From: a virus | IMG/VR virus record: IMGVR_UViG_3300008120_007166 | Coordinates: 1 to 64,000 of that record | Direction: 5' to 3' (one strand) | Length of the DNA: 64,000 bases | Shown here: positions 42,365 to 50,777 of the stretch, in pieces | How the letters are laid out: each line of letters opens with the position of its first letter | Numbering within the stretch: position 1 is the first letter of the stretch | Translations under genes and position numbers: made by a program | The notes under the pieces: generated by a model | What the model saw: the letters and a program-made list of their open reading frames with translations, nothing else | Told to the model about the DNA's origin: nothing | Databases searched by the model: none

Positions 42365-43414
42365 TTAAAGACCGTATCTTGATTTTGTTTCGTTATATTC
42401 CGCTAATATTTCAGCACCCGTTATATTTGATTTCCATATTTTAAATATACCCATATTGGCGTTCATTTGATAAGAATTACCACCAATAGCACCCATCCAC
42501 CAGTTACTGTTGTTCATACCGATATTACTAACTGGCGAACCACCACTGGCAGTGGCGATTTCAGTACCATTTTTATAAAATTTTATAGATGGTGTTGTTT
42601 TATTAAAAACAAACGTTAACATTTGCCATGTGTTTACAGAAACTGTATTACTAGCTGTCGATGTTGTGTTACCAACAGAACCGTTACCAGCCTCAAAATT
42701 CATCGTATAGTTTGTTGTTGTCCAGTTATTCCAGGACATTTTAAATCCATTTGTGGCTGTATTGGCACCGCAATTGGACATTAAGTTATTAATACTAGCC
42801 TCAGTTCTTGGATAAACCCAAGCATTTACGGTTATGTTATTACCAAAATCATATTGCCCAAAGGTTATGGTATCACTCACACCATCAAAATTAAAAACCC
42901 CACCAGCTGTCGCACCGTCATAAGCAACACCACTTAAGGTTCCTTGTGTACCAGTTATATCACCAATTAAACCTATGTTCTTTAAAGTTGTTCCAGAACC
43001 TGTATATGATAAAACATTACCTGGATCATAATAAAATTGAGCAGAGGGTACGCTACTTGGTTGATTAATTAAATAATATTTATTACTATCGTTAACCCAC
43101 GTTACAGCAGCTGCAACTGTATCTAATAAAGTCATACCACGTCTGTCGTTTAACCTATTTACTATCGCCAAAAAATCAGCGTCAGATGTCGCAACCCAAA
43201 ATAAAGGTTTTGCATTACCCTGTGTACTAAAACCAAGATCATACGAATTAGAGATCATTACATAGTCGTTGCTGTAGGAAGGCGAATTATACCAAGTTAA
43301 ACCACCAGTGTTCACCCTATAGTTATTAGCGACCGTACCAACTTCATTGTTACCGTATTTAGTACCATAGGCTGTTACAGTGCCACTATTATATGCTACA
43401 ACTTTATTACTCAA
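42365..43414 (-). CDS. Tail-fibre protein with LamG domain
   Basis: 349 residues. The N-terminal module (KVVAYNSGTVTAYG, FWVATSDADFLAIVNRL, NKYYLINQ) is shared with the 41011 fibre. The C-terminal half is a LamG/concanavalin-type sandwich (NITVNAWVYPRTEASINN, VNTWQMLTFVFNKTTPSIKFY, GIFKIWKSNITGAEI), typical of sugar-binding receptor-recognition domains. One nt after the upstream tagged gene. Confidence 0.8.
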   Translation of the reverse strand: MSNKVVAYNSGTVTAYGTKYGNNEVGTVANNYRVNTGGLTWYNSPSYSNDYVMISNSYDLGFSTQGNAKPLFWVATSDADFLAIVNRLNDRRGMTLLDTVAAAVTWVNDSNKYYLINQPSSVPSAQFYYDPGNVLSYTGSGTTLKNIGLIGDITGTQGTLSGVAYDGATAGGVFNFDGVSDTITFGQYDFGNNITVNAWVYPRTEASINNLMSNCGANTATNGFKMSWNNWTTTNYTMNFEAGNGSVGNTTSTASNTVSVNTWQMLTFVFNKTTPSIKFYKNGTEIATASGGSPVSNIGMNNSNWWMGAIGGNSYQMNANMGIFKIWKSNITGAEILAEYNETKSRYGL

Positions 43415-43415
43415 T

Positions 43416-44333
43416 TTAGTTTATTGTTTGAGTTTTAAATAATTCTTCGTTATACCTACTGATTTTTTCAGTCATATTAATAAGCTCCTCAAAAGTATCT
43501 GATAACTGATAAATTGTCATAGCGTGATTATCCAATTGATTCGCCAGGTCATCTAACTCACTAACATTATCTGGATATTCACCGACTTCATACATCTCAA
43601 CGATGTTATAAAACTTGTTATATTTATTTTCAAGATATTTTTGACTCTCATCCATTTTTTTTTGGGCGGCTTTCATCTTTTCCAAGTTTTCAAAAATGCT
43701 AACAAGTGATGAATTAACCACAGCTGATCCAAATTTTTCGATCAATGCTACGCCCATCTGGATATCTTTTTTTGCCTCAGCAACGAATTCATCAATTTTT
43801 GATGGGTCGTATGAAATACCCTCTTCGTTTAATGAAACTATTTCATTTATTTGAAAAATTTTACCACCAGGTTTGTTGATCATCTCAACTTCACGAGCAT
43901 TTGTAACGGGTTCCTCAGAATCTTTGTAAACAAAGGTATCATATTTGTAAGGATCGTATGTTATTGATTTTGAACTACTTGGTGATGGAATGTCTGTTGA
44001 TTGATATGGTTTAAAATCAATTAAATCACCAATAACGAATGCGTGCACATTCTTTGACATCTCAGCTCTAACTTTTTCTTTACCGCCTTGGCGTACTCTA
44101 AATTCAACATTTTTAAGTTTTACATAATCAGCATGTGCTATTACTAAACTTTTATATTGAATTGAGAATGTTTTTTTATGGAGATTATAGTATACCATAA
44201 CCCTTTTACCTATATGAGAATCCTCAGCAGGCGCTTCATCATCTGTACCAGCAAACATATCCAATTGGTCTTCATTCAAGCCCATCATTGAACGTATCTT
44301 AGCTATTTCTTCTGTTAATATTTCTTTTTTCAT
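43416..44333 (-). CDS. Tagged late protein (ILTEEIAKIRSMMGLNE)
   Basis: 305 residues starting MKKEILTEEIAKIRSMMGLN, one of the best copies of the tag. The middle contains a small beta domain (GKRVMVYYNLHKKTFSIQYK, VKLKNVEFRVRQGG). The C-terminal 130 residues are a long helical coiled coil (AQKKMDESQKYLENKYNKFY). Its first base abuts the preceding tagged gene. Confidence 0.75.
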   Translation of the reverse strand: MKKEILTEEIAKIRSMMGLNEDQLDMFAGTDDEAPAEDSHIGKRVMVYYNLHKKTFSIQYKSLVIAHADYVKLKNVEFRVRQGGKEKVRAEMSKNVHAFVIGDLIDFKPYQSTDIPSPSSSKSITYDPYKYDTFVYKDSEEPVTNAREVEMINKPGGKIFQINEIVSLNEEGISYDPSKIDEFVAEAKKDIQMGVALIEKFGSAVVNSSLVSIFENLEKMKAAQKKMDESQKYLENKYNKFYNIVEMYEVGEYPDNVSELDDLANQLDNHAMTIYQLSDTFEELINMTEKISRYNEELFKTQTIN

Positions 44334-45125
44334 TTACGAGAACATTTTTGACACATTTTCATACCATTCTGGAAAATATCTTCTTAGATATAATCTCATA
44401 GCTTTCATAACTAAACTATCCCTATCAGTTTTATATTCTTCCCAATCGCTCCAATAATCATCCACAGCTTCCCCAGCAGCACTTTTTAAATCATCAAACA
44501 TCCCAAAACTAAACTCTGTTGGTTGGTTGAGGCTATCATGGATCGTTTTATTCATGTATCCTTGATCAGAACCACCCCAATCCTCATCGATTGCACCAGA
44601 CTCGACATCATCGTAATTTTTTGAAGCGTATTTGTTAGCTTCTTCCTCATCATGAGCATCGATCATAGCTTGATCCTCTTGTGATATTAAATCATCAAAA
44701 GAAACCATTTTTTCTTCTGGGTCAATAGCTTCATAAACATCTGGGCCTTCGTAACTTTCAAGCGCTTTTTCGATTAACTCTGGGTATTTTTTTGAAAATC
44801 TTTCACACTCCTCATCAGATAAGTCCATATCCTCACCTTTCCAAAATAAATTACTCGCAACCCAACTACCATCCATTCTACCATCAAGACCCATATCAGC
44901 GATATCAACTTCTTTACCATCTAATTCATATCTTTCATTTGAATCGTCATTAGATCTGATAGAATCAGCGTACTCTTTATCCATTTTACTCGTATTGTCA
45001 ATATACCCAGCTGTTCCTTTAGAATTGGTAACACCACCCATTTGAGCGGTATTGAATATATTTTCATTAAGACCCATTATTTTACGCATCTTTTTAATTT
45101 CTTCATTTAAAATAGGTTTTTTCAT
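44334..45125 (-). CDS. Tagged late protein (ILNEEIKKMRKIMGLNE), acidic
   Basis: 263 residues starting MKKPILNEEIKKMRKIMGLN. Very acidic middle (DSNERYELDGKEVDIADMG, EEVANKYA-like helices) and a C-terminal helix rich in Arg/Tyr (LVMKAMRLYLRRYFPEWYEN). First gene of the 45.1-41.0 kb late minus operon: tagged, tagged, fibre, fibre. Confidence 0.75.
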   Translation of the reverse strand: MKKPILNEEIKKMRKIMGLNENIFNTAQMGGVTNSKGTAGYIDNTSKMDKEYADSIRSNDDSNERYELDGKEVDIADMGLDGRMDGSWVASNLFWKGEDMDLSDEECERFSKKYPELIEKALESYEGPDVYEAIDPEEKMVSFDDLISQEDQAMIDAHDEEEANKYASKNYDDVESGAIDEDWGGSDQGYMNKTIHDSLNQPTEFSFGMFDDLKSAAGEAVDDYWSDWEEYKTDRDSLVMKAMRLYLRRYFPEWYENVSKMFS

Positions 45126-45143
45126 AATAATCTCGTATTTTTA

Positions 45144-45151
45144 TATAAATA
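45144..45151 (-). promoter_or_regulatory. Late-type promoter motif TATTTATA
   Basis: 18 nt upstream of ATG 45125 on the minus strand. Confidence 0.55.
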
Positions 45152-45233
45152 CCATGAACTTTACATAAATTCCCCATATTTATTCCAGATGCATCGAAAA
45201 AAACAAAATAAAAATAATATAATCATGTGAATG

Positions 45234-45265
45234 AAAACCTCTTCCTTTTGAAGAGGTTTTTTTTT
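45234..45265 (+). terminator. Terminator hairpin in the leader of the aaRS-like gene (possible attenuator)
   Basis: AACCTCTTC-CTTTT... GAAGAGGTT followed by T9, ending about 23 nt before the ATG at 45288. No plus-strand gene lies upstream for it to serve, so it may act as a transcription attenuator. A short leader with TATTTATT (45175-45182) precedes it. Confidence 0.7.
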
Positions 45266-45287
45266 GCCCTAAAAAAACAAAAAAGAA

Positions 45288-46106
45288 ATGAAAAACACAG
45301 AAACTTACCACGAGCTGGTACAAAAAATGAGAAGCTTCTTCATCCAAAGAGGATTTAAAGAAGTACCAACACAATCAAGATTATCAATCCTTGCCGCATG
45401 CGAAAACCCACACTCAGTTAAAACGTTTGAGTACAGCGGAGAAATCTGGCCACTACCACAAACTGGACAAATGTGGCTTGAGCATGAACTATTAATGAAC
45501 CCTGAATGGGAAGGTGTATTCTGCATCTCAACATCTTACAGAGAAGAAAAGAACCCAATCCCTGGTAGACACGAATTAATCTTCCCAATGTTCGAGTTTG
45601 AATCAAAAGGTACAATGGAAGACCTGATCAAATTGGAAGGTGACCTATTGGCTCATCTTGGATTCGGTGATTCAATGCATGAAGTACAATACGAAGACGT
45701 ATGTGAAGAATACGGTGGGGTTCCAATTCTGGAAGATGAACACGAATCAAGAATGTGGAAAGAGAAAGGAAACATCGTTTCACTTCAACACTTCCCAATC
45801 AGAACAAACCCGTTCTGGAATATGAAACATGATCAGAATGGTATCTTTAATAAAGTGGATGTAATTATGTATGGACAAGAAACAATCGGCTCCGCAGAGA
45901 GAAGCTGTGACGTGGAAAAGATGAAAGAGATGTTCTACGCCATCGAAGATGGCGGTTACGCTAGGAAACTGTTCGAATTATTCGGCAAAGACCGTGTGGA
46001 AGCTGAACTTGAAGAGTTTTTAAAATTTAATTTCTTCCCAAGATTCGGTGGGGGGATCGGAATGACTAGATTAGCAAGGGCTTATGAATTAATGAAGGGG
46101 GGGTAA
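45288..46106 (+). CDS. Orphan class II aminoacyl-tRNA-synthetase-like catalytic domain (Asp/Asn/Lys branch)
   Basis: 272 residues. Motif 2-like SYREEKNPIPGRHELIFPMF (R85-E86, about 83-102) and motif 3 GGGIGMTRLARAYELM (254-269) are the class II ATP-binding signatures. The whole protein equals the catalytic core only; no anticodon-binding domain is present. AsnA-type asparagine synthetase and AsnRS-like paralogues share this layout. It could make an amide or adenylate, or charge a tRNA. Codon use is richer in C-ending codons than in its neighbours, hinting at separate origin or high expression. Terminators sit both before and after it. Confidence 0.8.
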   Translation: MKNTETYHELVQKMRSFFIQRGFKEVPTQSRLSILAACENPHSVKTFEYSGEIWPLPQTGQMWLEHELLMNPEWEGVFCISTSYREEKNPIPGRHELIFPMFEFESKGTMEDLIKLEGDLLAHLGFGDSMHEVQYEDVCEEYGGVPILEDEHESRMWKEKGNIVSLQHFPIRTNPFWNMKHDQNGIFNKVDVIMYGQETIGSAERSCDVEKMKEMFYAIEDGGYARKLFELFGKDRVEAELEEFLKFNFFPRFGGGIGMTRLARAYELMKGG

Positions 46107-46119
46107 TCACCCCCTTTTT
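46097..46119 (+). terminator. Rho-independent terminator
   Basis: GGGGG-TAATCA-CCCCC followed by T5, overlapping the stop codon of the aaRS-like gene. Confidence 0.85.
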
Positions 46120-46214
46120 ATTCTAATAAATCTCATATAAAAATATGATATTGCTCACTGGACGGGGTTTTTTTCACATTTTAAACATATTTACTTTTAA
46201 ATAATAAAATTTTT

Positions 46215-46853
46215 ATGTACATTAACACACCTTACAAAATTGTCTACGATACCCAAAAGTATCCGTTTAAAGAAGTTGTCAAAGAAATCTTAGAGGTTGA
46301 TAACTTGGAGAAAATCCATCAGCTTGAAAATTACGACTTATTATCAAGAGACAAAGACCAATCAACTGGATGGCATAAAGCCTATTATAATAAGTTCGAA
46401 GAAAAGTTTTACCCTTTATATGTTGAGTTCGTAAAACACCTTGCTGAGAAATTTGGTTACGATTCAATTATTTACCAAAAAATTCCAACATTCCGTGCAC
46501 ACCTGGTAAATAATCTTGGTGTTGGTGAATGGCATAAGGACAAAACCTATAATCACGGTGTTGATGAAGTTAACTTTTGGATGCCTTTTACGGATACTTA
46601 TGACACAAACACCATTTGGTGTGAGAGTATTGAGGATCTTGGTGATTACAGATCATATGATGTTAAGTACGGTGAGATATTAGTTTTTAGCGGTGCCAAC
46701 TTAATGCACGGTAATAAAATTAACACAACCGAAGATACACGTGTATCTGTTGATTTTCGTTTGGTTGACCCAGAAAAATTCGTTACTAACGATAAACAAT
46801 CAATAAATGGTATAACCAGTTTTGTTGTTGGTGGGTACTTTGAAAAGATTTAA
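46215..46853 (+). CDS. 2-oxoglutarate/Fe(II) dioxygenase
   Basis: 212 residues with a full facial triad: H107 and D109 in GEWHKDKTY, H165 in SGANLMHGNKIN, and R176 in TTEDTRVSVDFR as the probable 2-oxoglutarate ligand. FWMPFTDTYDTNT and YGEILVFSG complete the cupin fold. Closest in pattern to small-molecule or peptide hydroxylases of the PhyH/StrG type. Convergent with a glycosyltransferase, separated by a shared terminator. Confidence 0.82.
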   Translation: MYINTPYKIVYDTQKYPFKEVVKEILEVDNLEKIHQLENYDLLSRDKDQSTGWHKAYYNKFEEKFYPLYVEFVKHLAEKFGYDSIIYQKIPTFRAHLVNNLGVGEWHKDKTYNHGVDEVNFWMPFTDTYDTNTIWCESIEDLGDYRSYDVKYGEILVFSGANLMHGNKINTTEDTRVSVDFRLVDPEKFVTNDKQSINGITSFVVGGYFEKI

Positions 46854-46871
46854 TTCGTAATTAAGATAAAC

Positions 46872-46898
46872 AAAAAAGGGGCCTAAGCCCCTTTTTTT
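46872..46898. terminator. Bidirectional terminator
   Basis: A6-GGGGC-CTAA-GCCCC-T7, between the convergent dioxygenase and glycosyltransferase genes. Confidence 0.9.
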
Positions 46899-47739
46899 AT
46901 TTGATTCCCATCCTTTCTTTTAAAGCTGGGAGAAATTTATGTATCTCAAAATTATCAACATCATTGTACTGAGACTTAAATGATTTTTCATTAGTGAATT
47001 CTCTGCCCCATGATTTGTAGGTATTAATTTTAACTTCGGTGTAATCCAAATCCCTGAACACATAATGATTAATAACCATATTATCTAAAACCTGAAGATC
47101 GGTATGGTAAGCCTTTTCATTAATATTACTCGGGTTGTTGTTCGAATCAACATATAGATAATTTGGTTTTAATCTACAAAAATGAACTGATGTTAATATA
47201 TCAAAAGCATCTTTTCTCACAAGACACTTCACGTGTCTTTGATCATCCCATTTAGCGCCAGTATCTTTTATTTTTGATTTTGTTAACTTTTCAGTTATTA
47301 ACTCACCATCATTTAGTCTGTAACCAGAGTTACCCATCATTCTCCAATTAACACCTATTTGACCAACATTTGAAGGGAAGGTATTAATAACATTTTTTAT
47401 GTTACCGTTATTAACTGGGTATAAAAACTCATCAACGTTTAAAAAAATAAACCAGTCGGTCACAGATTCTCGTATAAGTTTATTAAAAAGTGGTATTGAT
47501 GTGTTTACCAAAAGAACTTCATTATCAAATGAGTTTTTACCGTTATTGGTTTCAACGGATAGGTTAGTTAAATGTACAATACCTCTGTCAATATATGGTT
47601 GTAAAACCTCAAGGTAATTATCTTCACTTAAATGATTAATTAAATAAAAATTATCAAAACCAATCATAAGGTGAAACTCAATCCATTCTTTTAAAAACTT
47701 CGCCTCATCCCTAAATTGAGATACTATGGATACTTTCAT
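46897..47739 (-). CDS. Glycosyltransferase, GT92/DUF23-like
   Basis: 280 residues. N-terminal RDEAKFLKEWIEFHLMIGFD, a nucleotide-sugar-binding Rossmann half, and the metal site motif WFIFLNVDEFLYP (NVDEF 101-105) match the family 92 type. HVKCLVRKDAF and a conserved His/Tyr-rich C-terminal part (INHYVFRDLDY) fit. It would transfer a sugar to a protein or glycan, perhaps the Ser/Thr-rich fibres or host surface sugars (inference). No membrane segment. Confidence 0.85.
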   Translation of the reverse strand: MKVSIVSQFRDEAKFLKEWIEFHLMIGFDNFYLINHLSEDNYLEVLQPYIDRGIVHLTNLSVETNNGKNSFDNEVLLVNTSIPLFNKLIRESVTDWFIFLNVDEFLYPVNNGNIKNVINTFPSNVGQIGVNWRMMGNSGYRLNDGELITEKLTKSKIKDTGAKWDDQRHVKCLVRKDAFDILTSVHFCRLKPNYLYVDSNNNPSNINEKAYHTDLQVLDNMVINHYVFRDLDYTEVKINTYKSWGREFTNEKSFKSQYNDVDNFEIHKFLPALKERMGIK

Positions 47740-47778
47740 TTAATAAGATTAGGAACTATTTTATTAAAATAAATGTTT

Positions 47779-48633
47779 TTAGAGTTTACACTCAACACTT
47801 GTTTTAATTATTTCGTATGTACTTTCGTTTAATGGTACTTCCACTGGGGAGTCTTTTTTGAGAATGCCGAGTATCTCATCATAAGATTTGCAGATATCTT
47901 GTTCAAGTTCTTCAACAGATGGTTTATCTTTGAAACCACCGCTTGGGTAACCGCCACCCATTTTAACTAAGTTTCCGTTAACGTCAAATAAAATTCTATC
48001 ACCAAGGGATACCAAACGGCCTTCCTTAAAATAACCAGCCATTAATTTACCTCTGTCAGATACAATACCGATCGTTTCGTTTGAATCAGCCTCTTCTAAA
48101 CTAGCCCAGTTTTTTTTTACCTCATCTGGTGTAACTGGACCGATGTTGTTTTTTTCTCTGTAAGCTTGAGCTTTAACACCCTTTAAAATATTTTCAAGAA
48201 TTTTGGCAACATCTTCGTAATCAAGATCTTTGTATTTCTCATCGATCAAATCATTTATCTCCATGTATAAATTACCGCTTCTGTTAGAAAGGTCTTCACC
48301 TAGTGGGCTTGGGTTGTAACCCATCTCACCGTTGGTGCTTTCGTTTTCAATCTTTTGTGCACCATATCTGATCCCTTTTAAAAAATCCTCAACACTATCA
48401 AACTTACCAGTCAATGTACTTTCTTCATACACGCTTATGCTACCATCAATGTTACCATATACTCTATGGCCAATCTCAAGAACATAAGGTGCAATCTTAT
48501 GTAAATCACCAACAACGCTTTCTAACTCGTGCATAATTGTTGTATCATAGTAAACACCACTGATGTTTCTACCTTCATTAAGTCCCATCATCTTGCGGAT
48601 CTTAGCGATTTCGTTTAACATATTCTTTTCCAT
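47779..48633 (-). CDS. Tagged late protein (MLNEIAKIRKMMGLNE)
   Basis: 284 residues starting MEKNMLNEIAKIRKMMGLNE. Central helical region (ELESVVGDLHKIAPYVLEIG, DLDYEDVAKILENILKG) and a small beta segment (GIVSDRGKLMAGYFKEGR). The C-terminus VPLNESTYEIIKTSVECKL carries a second LNE-type motif. No known domain. Confidence 0.74.
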   Translation of the reverse strand: MEKNMLNEIAKIRKMMGLNEGRNISGVYYDTTIMHELESVVGDLHKIAPYVLEIGHRVYGNIDGSISVYEESTLTGKFDSVEDFLKGIRYGAQKIENESTNGEMGYNPSPLGEDLSNRSGNLYMEINDLIDEKYKDLDYEDVAKILENILKGVKAQAYREKNNIGPVTPDEVKKNWASLEEADSNETIGIVSDRGKLMAGYFKEGRLVSLGDRILFDVNGNLVKMGGGYPSGGFKDKPSVEELEQDICKSYDEILGILKKDSPVEVPLNESTYEIIKTSVECKL

Positions 48634-48650
48634 AATAAGAGGTTATTAAT

Positions 48651-48658
48651 GATAAATA
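48651..48658 (-). promoter_or_regulatory. Late-type motif TATTTATC
   Basis: 17 nt upstream of ATG 48633 on the minus strand. Confidence 0.4.
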
Positions 48659-48683
48659 CTTGAAACTTTTTTAAAATTACATA

Positions 48684-48691
48684 TATTTATT
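48684..48691 (+). promoter_or_regulatory. Late-type motif TATTTATT
   Basis: 65 nt upstream of ATG 48756. A GACCTTGTG just after it is mirrored by CACAAGGTC at about 49641-49649, an inverted repeat flanking the 48756 gene. Confidence 0.35.
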
Positions 48692-48755
48692 GAAGACCTT
48701 GTGATTGGGTTCCATGCGTACTGGATGCGTTTGAGTTGGAATTGATGCCAACGAT

Positions 48756-49631
48756 ATGGACACCAAATACAAAAAAAATATAAGGAAAATGTTATACACG
48801 TACATTAATACTGTACCTGCGCCCAGTGCGTTCATCACAGTAAACAAACAAAGACTCCGTCAAAACGGAAAGTTGGTCTACATGAAAGACCAAACAGAGT
48901 TCGAGATCGAACTTTACAATCCCACAAAAGAAAAAATAATGGCAATGATTGAAATGAATGGCACACCCATTTCAGATTCAGGTATCATTCTAAAACCAGG
49001 TCAAAGGGTATTCCTCGAAAGGTTCCTGGATGACGAGAAGAAGTTTCTTTACGAAACTTATGTGGTAAACAATAATAAGGAAACCAAAGAAGCGATCCAG
49101 AACAACGGAAAGGTTACGGTAAGATTCCACAAAGAATCAAAACCAAGGCCGAGAAGTTTAGCATACGGATCCGTCTTTAATGGTTCATCGGGTTTTGGTT
49201 GGAGTGAGATTATTTACACAGACTACAAATACAACAACCCAATAACATATAACACAACTGACTTTAAAGGTATCAACAACACCTTCTTCACAAACAGTTT
49301 TGCTAATACAGAAATTAGCAACAGCATGAGAAAGACGGAAACTGGTTCAGTTGAACAAGGAAGCCAAAGCAACCAGGAGTTAAAATCAACCAACGGAAAC
49401 TTTGAATGGTTTTACACATGGACGGATGAATGGCAAATAATGCCACACAGCCAACAACCAGTTCAAGCGAAGGATTTGATTGACAGGTGTGTTAAATGTA
49501 AGACCAAATTAAAATCAAGCCATAAATTCTGTCCAGAATGCGGTGAAAAGAATTTGAGTAAACAAGATCCAGATGAATTCTTACAGTCACTGACAAAGGA
49601 ACAATTAATTGAATTGTTAAAAGCAAAATAA
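48756..49631 (+). CDS. Late protein with C-terminal zinc ribbon
   Basis: 291 residues. The N-terminal two thirds are beta-rich (FEIELYNPTKEKIMAMIEMN, GIILKPGQRVFLERFL) and end in a Gly/Ser/Asn-rich part. Residues about 245-270 form a zinc ribbon (RCVKCKTKLKSSHKFCPECG, CxxC...CxxC), followed by a short helix. The beta part resembles phage structural proteins; the ribbon may stabilise a virion assembly or bind nucleic acid. Function unknown. Confidence 0.75.
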   Translation: MDTKYKKNIRKMLYTYINTVPAPSAFITVNKQRLRQNGKLVYMKDQTEFEIELYNPTKEKIMAMIEMNGTPISDSGIILKPGQRVFLERFLDDEKKFLYETYVVNNNKETKEAIQNNGKVTVRFHKESKPRPRSLAYGSVFNGSSGFGWSEIIYTDYKYNNPITYNTTDFKGINNTFFTNSFANTEISNSMRKTETGSVEQGSQSNQELKSTNGNFEWFYTWTDEWQIMPHSQQPVQAKDLIDRCVKCKTKLKSSHKFCPECGEKNLSKQDPDEFLQSLTKEQLIELLKAK

Positions 49632-49652
49632 AATAATCTTCACAAGGTCACT

Positions 49653-49678
49653 AAATCCCGCCAAAAGCGGGATTTTTT
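49653..49678 (+). terminator. Rho-independent terminator
   Basis: AATCCCGC-CAAAA-GCGGGATT followed by T5 after the zinc-ribbon gene. Confidence 0.88.
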
Positions 49679-49718
49679 ATTAGTTTTGGCGATATATATA
49701 AGAAAAAGCCCCTAAAAT

Positions 49719-49904
49719 ATGACAAATGAAGAGATTACAGAGGAAATTTACCACGAAGCCTTCACTGAAGGATTCATTGATGAATTGAGACAAAAAATTG
49801 ATGAATTTAAGTTTTCAAAGGATCATCATAAACTTCCGCACCATGAAATGGTGTATAAAGCCTATTTTTTAGTGAAATCTGGTGAAATAAATGGGAAATC
49901 TTAA
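49719..49904 (+). CDS. Small acidic protein, 61 aa
   Basis: MTNEEITEEIYHEAFTEGF..., helical, acidic N-terminal half, His-rich middle (KDHHKLPHHEM). 14 nt before the GNAT gene. No family recognised. Confidence 0.6.
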   Translation: MTNEEITEEIYHEAFTEGFIDELRQKIDEFKFSKDHHKLPHHEMVYKAYFLVKSGEINGKS

Positions 49905-49905
49905 G

Positions 49906-49913
49906 TATTTATA
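49906..49913 (+). promoter_or_regulatory. Late-type promoter motif TATTTATA
   Basis: 6 nt before ATG 49919, right after the upstream stop codon. Confidence 0.45.
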
Positions 49914-49918
49914 AGAAC

Positions 49919-50299
49919 ATGAACGTTTTTGACCAATTAGGAGCCAGACATCCAGATGTTAGATATGAACTTTACCCAACAATTAAGGGTAATGAGAAGC
50001 GTGTATATCTCACAGGATTCATGGTACCTTATACAATGAGGGGGAAGGGTCTTGGAACGGAATTTATGGAAGATCTTATTAAGGTTGCCGATGAAAATGG
50101 GTTTAAGATAACTCTAACACCATCAAGCAGCTACGGTGGAAATGTAACAAGGTTAAAACAGTTCTATAAAGGATTCGGATTTGTTGAAAACAAAGGGCAA
50201 AACAGAGACTTCTCACACAGAGAAGATATGTACAGAAATCCACAGGGGTTAAACGAAAATTTGAAAAGATTAAAAGAAATAATAGATTCAAATTTTTAA
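49919..50299 (+). CDS. GNAT-family acetyltransferase with C-terminal tag
   Basis: 126 residues. Acetyl-CoA-binding motif A: TMRGKGLGTEFMEDL (R41-G-K-G-L-G46), and the late FYKGFGFVEN segment typical of GNAT enzymes. The last 17 residues (GLNENLKRLKEIIDSNF) look like the late-protein tag placed at the C-terminus. Possible substrates include host proteins, polyamines or tRNA; none can be deduced. Confidence 0.82.
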   Translation: MNVFDQLGARHPDVRYELYPTIKGNEKRVYLTGFMVPYTMRGKGLGTEFMEDLIKVADENGFKITLTPSSSYGGNVTRLKQFYKGFGFVENKGQNRDFSHREDMYRNPQGLNENLKRLKEIIDSNF

Positions 50300-50310
50300 A
50301 GAAAAAATTA

Positions 50311-50318
50311 TATTTATA
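50311..50318 (+). promoter_or_regulatory. Late-type promoter motif TATTTATA
   Basis: 5 nt before ATG 50324. Confidence 0.45.
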
Positions 50319-50323
50319 TTAGT

Positions 50324-50776
50324 ATGGGAATCGAATTAAAAAAGAAAAAACAACTCATAGAGAGATTAAACAGAAGATTGCTTTCTGAATCTGAAATGGC
50401 TTGCCCAAGGGCGACTCAGGATCTTGAGTTGAATACCAGAAATAGAAATAAATCAATAGAGGCAGAATATATCCAATACGGCCCATTGAATTTAAATGAC
50501 GAGGAGTATTGGGAAAGATATGCCAAAAAATGGAAGACTGAACCAGAGGTTGCAAAGAAATCCAATTGCGGTAATTGCGTTGCTTTCGATATCTCCCCAA
50601 GAATGGACGAGTGTATGCCAGGTGAAGTTTCCGATGAAGAAGGTAGATTGGGTTATTGCTGGATGCACCATTTTAAATGTCACTCAGCTCGCACCTGTTA
50701 CACCTGGGCGGCTGGTGGTCCGATAACCGATGATAAGGTATCATATGATTGGCAACAAAAAAACCAAAACGATTAA
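50324..50776 (+). CDS. Cys-rich phage protein (CPRATQDLELN family)
   Basis: 150 residues. The pattern MACPRATQDLELNTRNRN, YGPLNLNDEEYW, SNCGNCVAFDISPRMDECM and YCWMHHFKCHSARTCYTWA is one I recognise from several T4-like phages; its function is not known. Eight cysteines and several His suggest metal binding. The N-terminal LIERLNRRLLSESE is a weak version of the tag and offers an L-x-E site. It ends 1 nt before the next start. Confidence 0.75.
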   Translation: MGIELKKKKQLIERLNRRLLSESEMACPRATQDLELNTRNRNKSIEAEYIQYGPLNLNDEEYWERYAKKWKTEPEVAKKSNCGNCVAFDISPRMDECMPGEVSDEEGRLGYCWMHHFKCHSARTCYTWAAGGPITDDKVSYDWQQKNQND

Positions 50777-50777
50777 G

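Noticed and set aside
48694-49650. Insertion sequence suggested by the GACCTTGTG/CACAAGGTC inverted repeat
   Set aside because: The enclosed gene is a structural-type zinc-ribbon protein with no transposase features, and the repeat is only 9 bp without target-site duplication.
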